A DNA stretch of 7,256 nt, from the NCBI GenBank assembly GCA_027348355.1, contig DAIEPN010000098.1, forward strand, positions 1 through 7,256, written 5' to 3'. A model generated the notes under the pieces. That model saw only the letters and a program-made list of their open reading frames with translations. It searched no databases and was not told the origin of the DNA. Below, piece by piece: positions 6,601-7,256 of this stretch. The position numbers and the translations under genes were made by a program. Position 1 is the first letter of the stretch; the number at the start of each line of letters is the position of its first letter. This DNA comes from Chlamydiota bacterium (GTDB lineage Bacteria > Chlamydiota > Chlamydiia > Chlamydiales > Rhabdochlamydiaceae).

Positions 6601-6965
6601 TTCTCAGCTTGGCTTGGATCTGATCTAAGGGCTATCTCTACGAGCTTGTCCTTTTCTTCTTGCATTTTGTAAGCAGCTTTTTTCCATTGCAAAGCTACGG
6701 TTTTGAGCGAGGGTCTTTTAAATTCTTCTAAAGAGGCAGCGTCCGTAGTTGAAGCTCCTAGAAAAACTTCTAAATCAACTACTTTATCATCTAGGGGAAG
6801 GGAAATGGATCCCGTAAGAGGAAGTCCAAAGAATTTTTTTTCTAAGTTAATTGTTCGCAGTGGTTTGTTATGGACTAAATTTTTTCCAAAACTACATAGA
6901 CCTTCTTTTAGTGTCGTTTGCTGTGATGGAGTAAGTGACTTATGAATTGAACTATTTACTGACAT
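3684..6965 (-). CDS. Large 1093-residue protein with two diverged tandem repeats and an acidic tail, family unknown
   Basis: The ATG at 6965 is preceded by AAGGAA and a TATAAT box, supporting this start. I do not recognise a known domain, signal peptide or membrane span. The protein is an internal duplication. Residues about 19-305 match about 565-850: for example LLPNYTKEEREIILNYMYAK versus LLPNYTEEERQVILDYMYAK, LYNQW.FNHLK versus LLNQWSFNRLR, and FFYDPMDW (W281) versus FFFDPTDW (W826). A second block, SSWNQFAERIKP (W490), matches SRWNFLAEKIKP (W998). Between blocks lie charged, probably helical or coiled-coil linkers (about 306-485 and 851-993). The last 65 residues are rich in Asp, Glu and Ser and look disordered. 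The N-terminus (MSVNSSIHKSLTPSQQTT) is Ser/Thr/Gln-rich and not hydrophobic, which is compatible with a type III secretion signal. A secreted effector is therefore possible, but that is inference only. It converges with the ATPase gene (stop codons overlap by 4 bp) and has no partner gene in view. Confidence 0.9.
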   Translation of the reverse strand: MSVNSSIHKSLTPSQQTTLKEGLCSFGKNLVHNKPLRTINLEKKFFGLPLTGSISLPLDDKVVDLEVFLGASTTDAASLEEFKRPSLKTVALQWKKAAYKMQEEKDKLVEIALRSDPSQAEKLRRDLAYIEIAADTLYNQWVFNHLKSALLAKASAFVSSSPFINPTTYEEIEINAEMKILIETLYSYVRSGETLTADSWIVNLLLPNYTKEEREIILNYMYAKQEPIDMDASYMAFMMYVGNPDNYRLEVVKEKGHKSLKAIELHPLQKIARFFYDPMDWNAIGSIFSSPRAQKQLQKHLERTNQSLLTPAHYEAVADFTAQKKSEMEKLVAVEAHEEKLDRLTEQTIEEAEGKASLDDTNGEAILAQIRDVYSARVALNEAIVMKPEDIEEKAEAFSKALLALAIHTSTYKSINTITVELPYLREEAKKFSTTDNVYSSAQRKARIQALEQEATRKGMHISALDHTRPLVKTDEAPTEELCKNLASSWNQFAERIKPVTPGAASVLKQMAQQLKNPETVAEMTEVDVQEGFDPRIEASEETMMVAITPQAQTSRLPGQRSETLARSLYDFGTALGQKKLNPTLNTERKVFGFFRSESDSLALPMEDNVVNLEQLLQDQGLLPKIEEACSIETVAEMWTAVTCKDEKTKARLIDAALKRDPSDAQRLLYQLDYIEVGSNTLLNQWSFNRLRKPMLAKASAFINGLNFSNPSSYKEKEIDSELSKLIDVLYKFASGKKISTDSWILNVLLPNYTEEERQVILDYMYAKKEPVNMDLSFQALSKFNRFPGKHKLEVMTNIQGEKYLRATSLSELEQVTQFFFDPTDWKEVGRILSNPYVRNQLEAKLNQTDNLDADLQIFHTLKKLQNDVQWYTDQAFEKGKLDGWDNETDLAGELAELEAEFEELSSQEGPGNIPNALARILFLIGEISKKKKEIIANAPEGYIKALEKANRKLERFIQKHGFNPLEIKDVDTVDTMIRSIEFKLKGQLPKDVMESRWNFLAEKIKPFAPATGLMICHVAKMISKVMHTVVEDDSLRFDEDDTSQADDVSINESDIDDTDATDRYEMDPSDENPNLLSGRHVDGLPKGEEVIA
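3906..5273 (-). repeat. Second copy of the internal protein repeat (about residues 565-1020)
   Basis: It begins with ETLARSLYDFG, contains LPMEDNVVNLEQLL, ALKRDPSDAQRLLYQLDYIE, the LLPNYTEEERQ block and FFFDPTDW, and ends with AEKIKPFAPA. Anchor residues sit about 545 positions after their equivalents in copy one (W826 versus W281), falling to 508 in the last block (W998 versus W490) because this copy's linker is shorter. Boundaries are approximate. Confidence 0.85.
5430..6911 (-). repeat. First copy of the internal protein repeat (about residues 19-512)
   Basis: It begins with TLKEGLCSFG, contains LPLDDKVVDLEVFL, ALRSDPSQAEKLRRDLAYIE, the LLPNYTKEERE block and FFYDPMDW, and ends with AERIKPVTPG. 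Underlying DNA is still visibly similar in the best-conserved part (about 6290-6370 against 4665-4750), so the copies arose by duplication and have since diverged. Confidence 0.85.
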
Positions 6966-6975
6966 GTTATTAATT

Positions 6976-6981
6976 TCCTTT
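6976..6981 (-). promoter_or_regulatory. Ribosome-binding site of the 1093-residue gene
   Basis: Read on the minus strand, AAAGGA (6981 to 6976) lies about 10 nt before the ATG at 6965. It supports that start codon. Confidence 0.5.
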
Positions 6982-7007
6982 TCTGTTTTTTATTAATTAA
7001 AAATAAA

Positions 7008-7036
7008 ATTATAACAGTTTTTAACTATATTTAATA
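7008..7036 (-). promoter_or_regulatory. Candidate promoter of the 1093-residue gene
   Basis: On the minus strand a perfect TATAAT occupies 7013 to 7008, giving a predicted start near 7001 and a leader of about 36 nt. The hexamer 17 nt upstream (TATTAA, 7036 to 7031) is a poor -35. The whole stretch to about 7066 is almost pure A/T and includes AACTATAT (7023-7030) repeated in inverted form at 7059-7066 and the palindrome TAAAATTAATTTTA (7046-7059). These could be an UP-like element or a regulator site, but may simply reflect A/T richness. Confidence 0.5.
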
Positions 7037-7115
7037 TTTTAAACGTAAAATTAATTTTATATAGTTGTGTATTCCATTCATTCTTAAATGTTTGCAAAGA
7101 AGTGTGCAAGAAATC

Positions 7116-7256
7116 GGCGTTGTTGCGTAATTGAAATTTTTGAGTTTTCTTCCTAAAAACAAAAATTCTGAGAAGCCCCGATCGTTTAATATCTTACATT
7201 CTAACAGGCAATCCCAGAGTATTCACTTTATTAATAATTAACGATTTAAGAAGCAT
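7116..7256. mobile_element. Possible decayed IS5/IS903-like insertion-sequence end, reaching the window edge
   Basis: GGCGTTGTTGCGTAAT (7116-7131) resembles the terminal repeats of several IS5-family elements, such as the IS903 terminus GGCTTTGTTGAATAAATC, which I know from memory. From 7256 leftward on the minus strand a short frame reads LLKSLIINKVNTLGLPVRM and stops at TAA. 'TLGLPVR' recalls the 'KIHA.VD..GLP.R' segment of IS5/IS427-group transposases. If right, a transposase internal fragment lies close to the element's end and most of the gene is deleted. The matches are short and the other end is outside, so this is tentative. Otherwise I see nothing coding between 6966 and 7256. Confidence 0.28.

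Noticed and set aside
6703..6945. 80-codon open frame on the plus strand
   Set aside because: It is antisense to the conserved first repeat of the large gene, and its translation shows no recognisable motif.
1..7256. tRNA, rRNA, CRISPR array, riboswitch or phage attachment site
   Set aside because: No cloverleaf, regularly spaced repeats, rRNA-like stretch or recognisable aptamer was seen on either strand.

Overview
The window is AT-rich bacterial DNA from a diderm: a secreted penicillin-binding protein and a periplasmic amino-acid-binding protein are both encoded. The mix of a polar amino-acid ABC importer, decayed genes, a possible insertion-sequence remnant and a very large duplicated protein with an acidic tail and no recognisable domain would suit a host-associated, reduced genome such as an environmental chlamydia. 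That placement is an impression only, because no marker gene here fixes the taxon.

Layout from left to right. (1) 1-763, minus strand: the N-terminal 254 residues of an S13-family (PBP4/DacB-type) D-Ala-D-Ala carboxypeptidase, running off the left edge. (2) 799-1201, minus strand: a GNAT acetyltransferase pseudogene with three in-frame stops and one frameshift, containing a perfect 14-bp inverted repeat. (3) 1302-1462, plus strand: a promoter, an excellent Shine-Dalgarno and a tiny ORF; removing one C from a CCCC run turns it into a 32-residue single-span membrane peptide. (4) 1529-3687, plus strand: a complete three-gene polar amino-acid ABC importer (binding protein, permease, ATPase) with almost no spacing between genes. 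The ATPase has Gln where the family has the H-loop His. (5) 3684-6965, minus strand: a convergent 1093-residue protein made of two diverged copies of a roughly 500-residue unit plus an acidic tail; I do not recognise the family. Its stop codon overlaps the ATPase stop by 4 bp, and a hairpin inside the ATPase gene is placed to act as its terminator. (6) 6966-7256: a TATAAT promoter in very AT-rich DNA, then a short stretch that may be the end of a decayed IS5-like element reaching the right edge.

How it fits together: the three plus-strand transport genes form one functional unit that captures an amino acid in the periplasm and imports it. The penicillin-binding protein works on peptidoglycan in the same compartment but is a separate, divergent gene. 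The 1093-residue protein has no visible link to transport. It is the best candidate for undescribed biology here, possibly a secreted host-interaction protein, but that role is inference.
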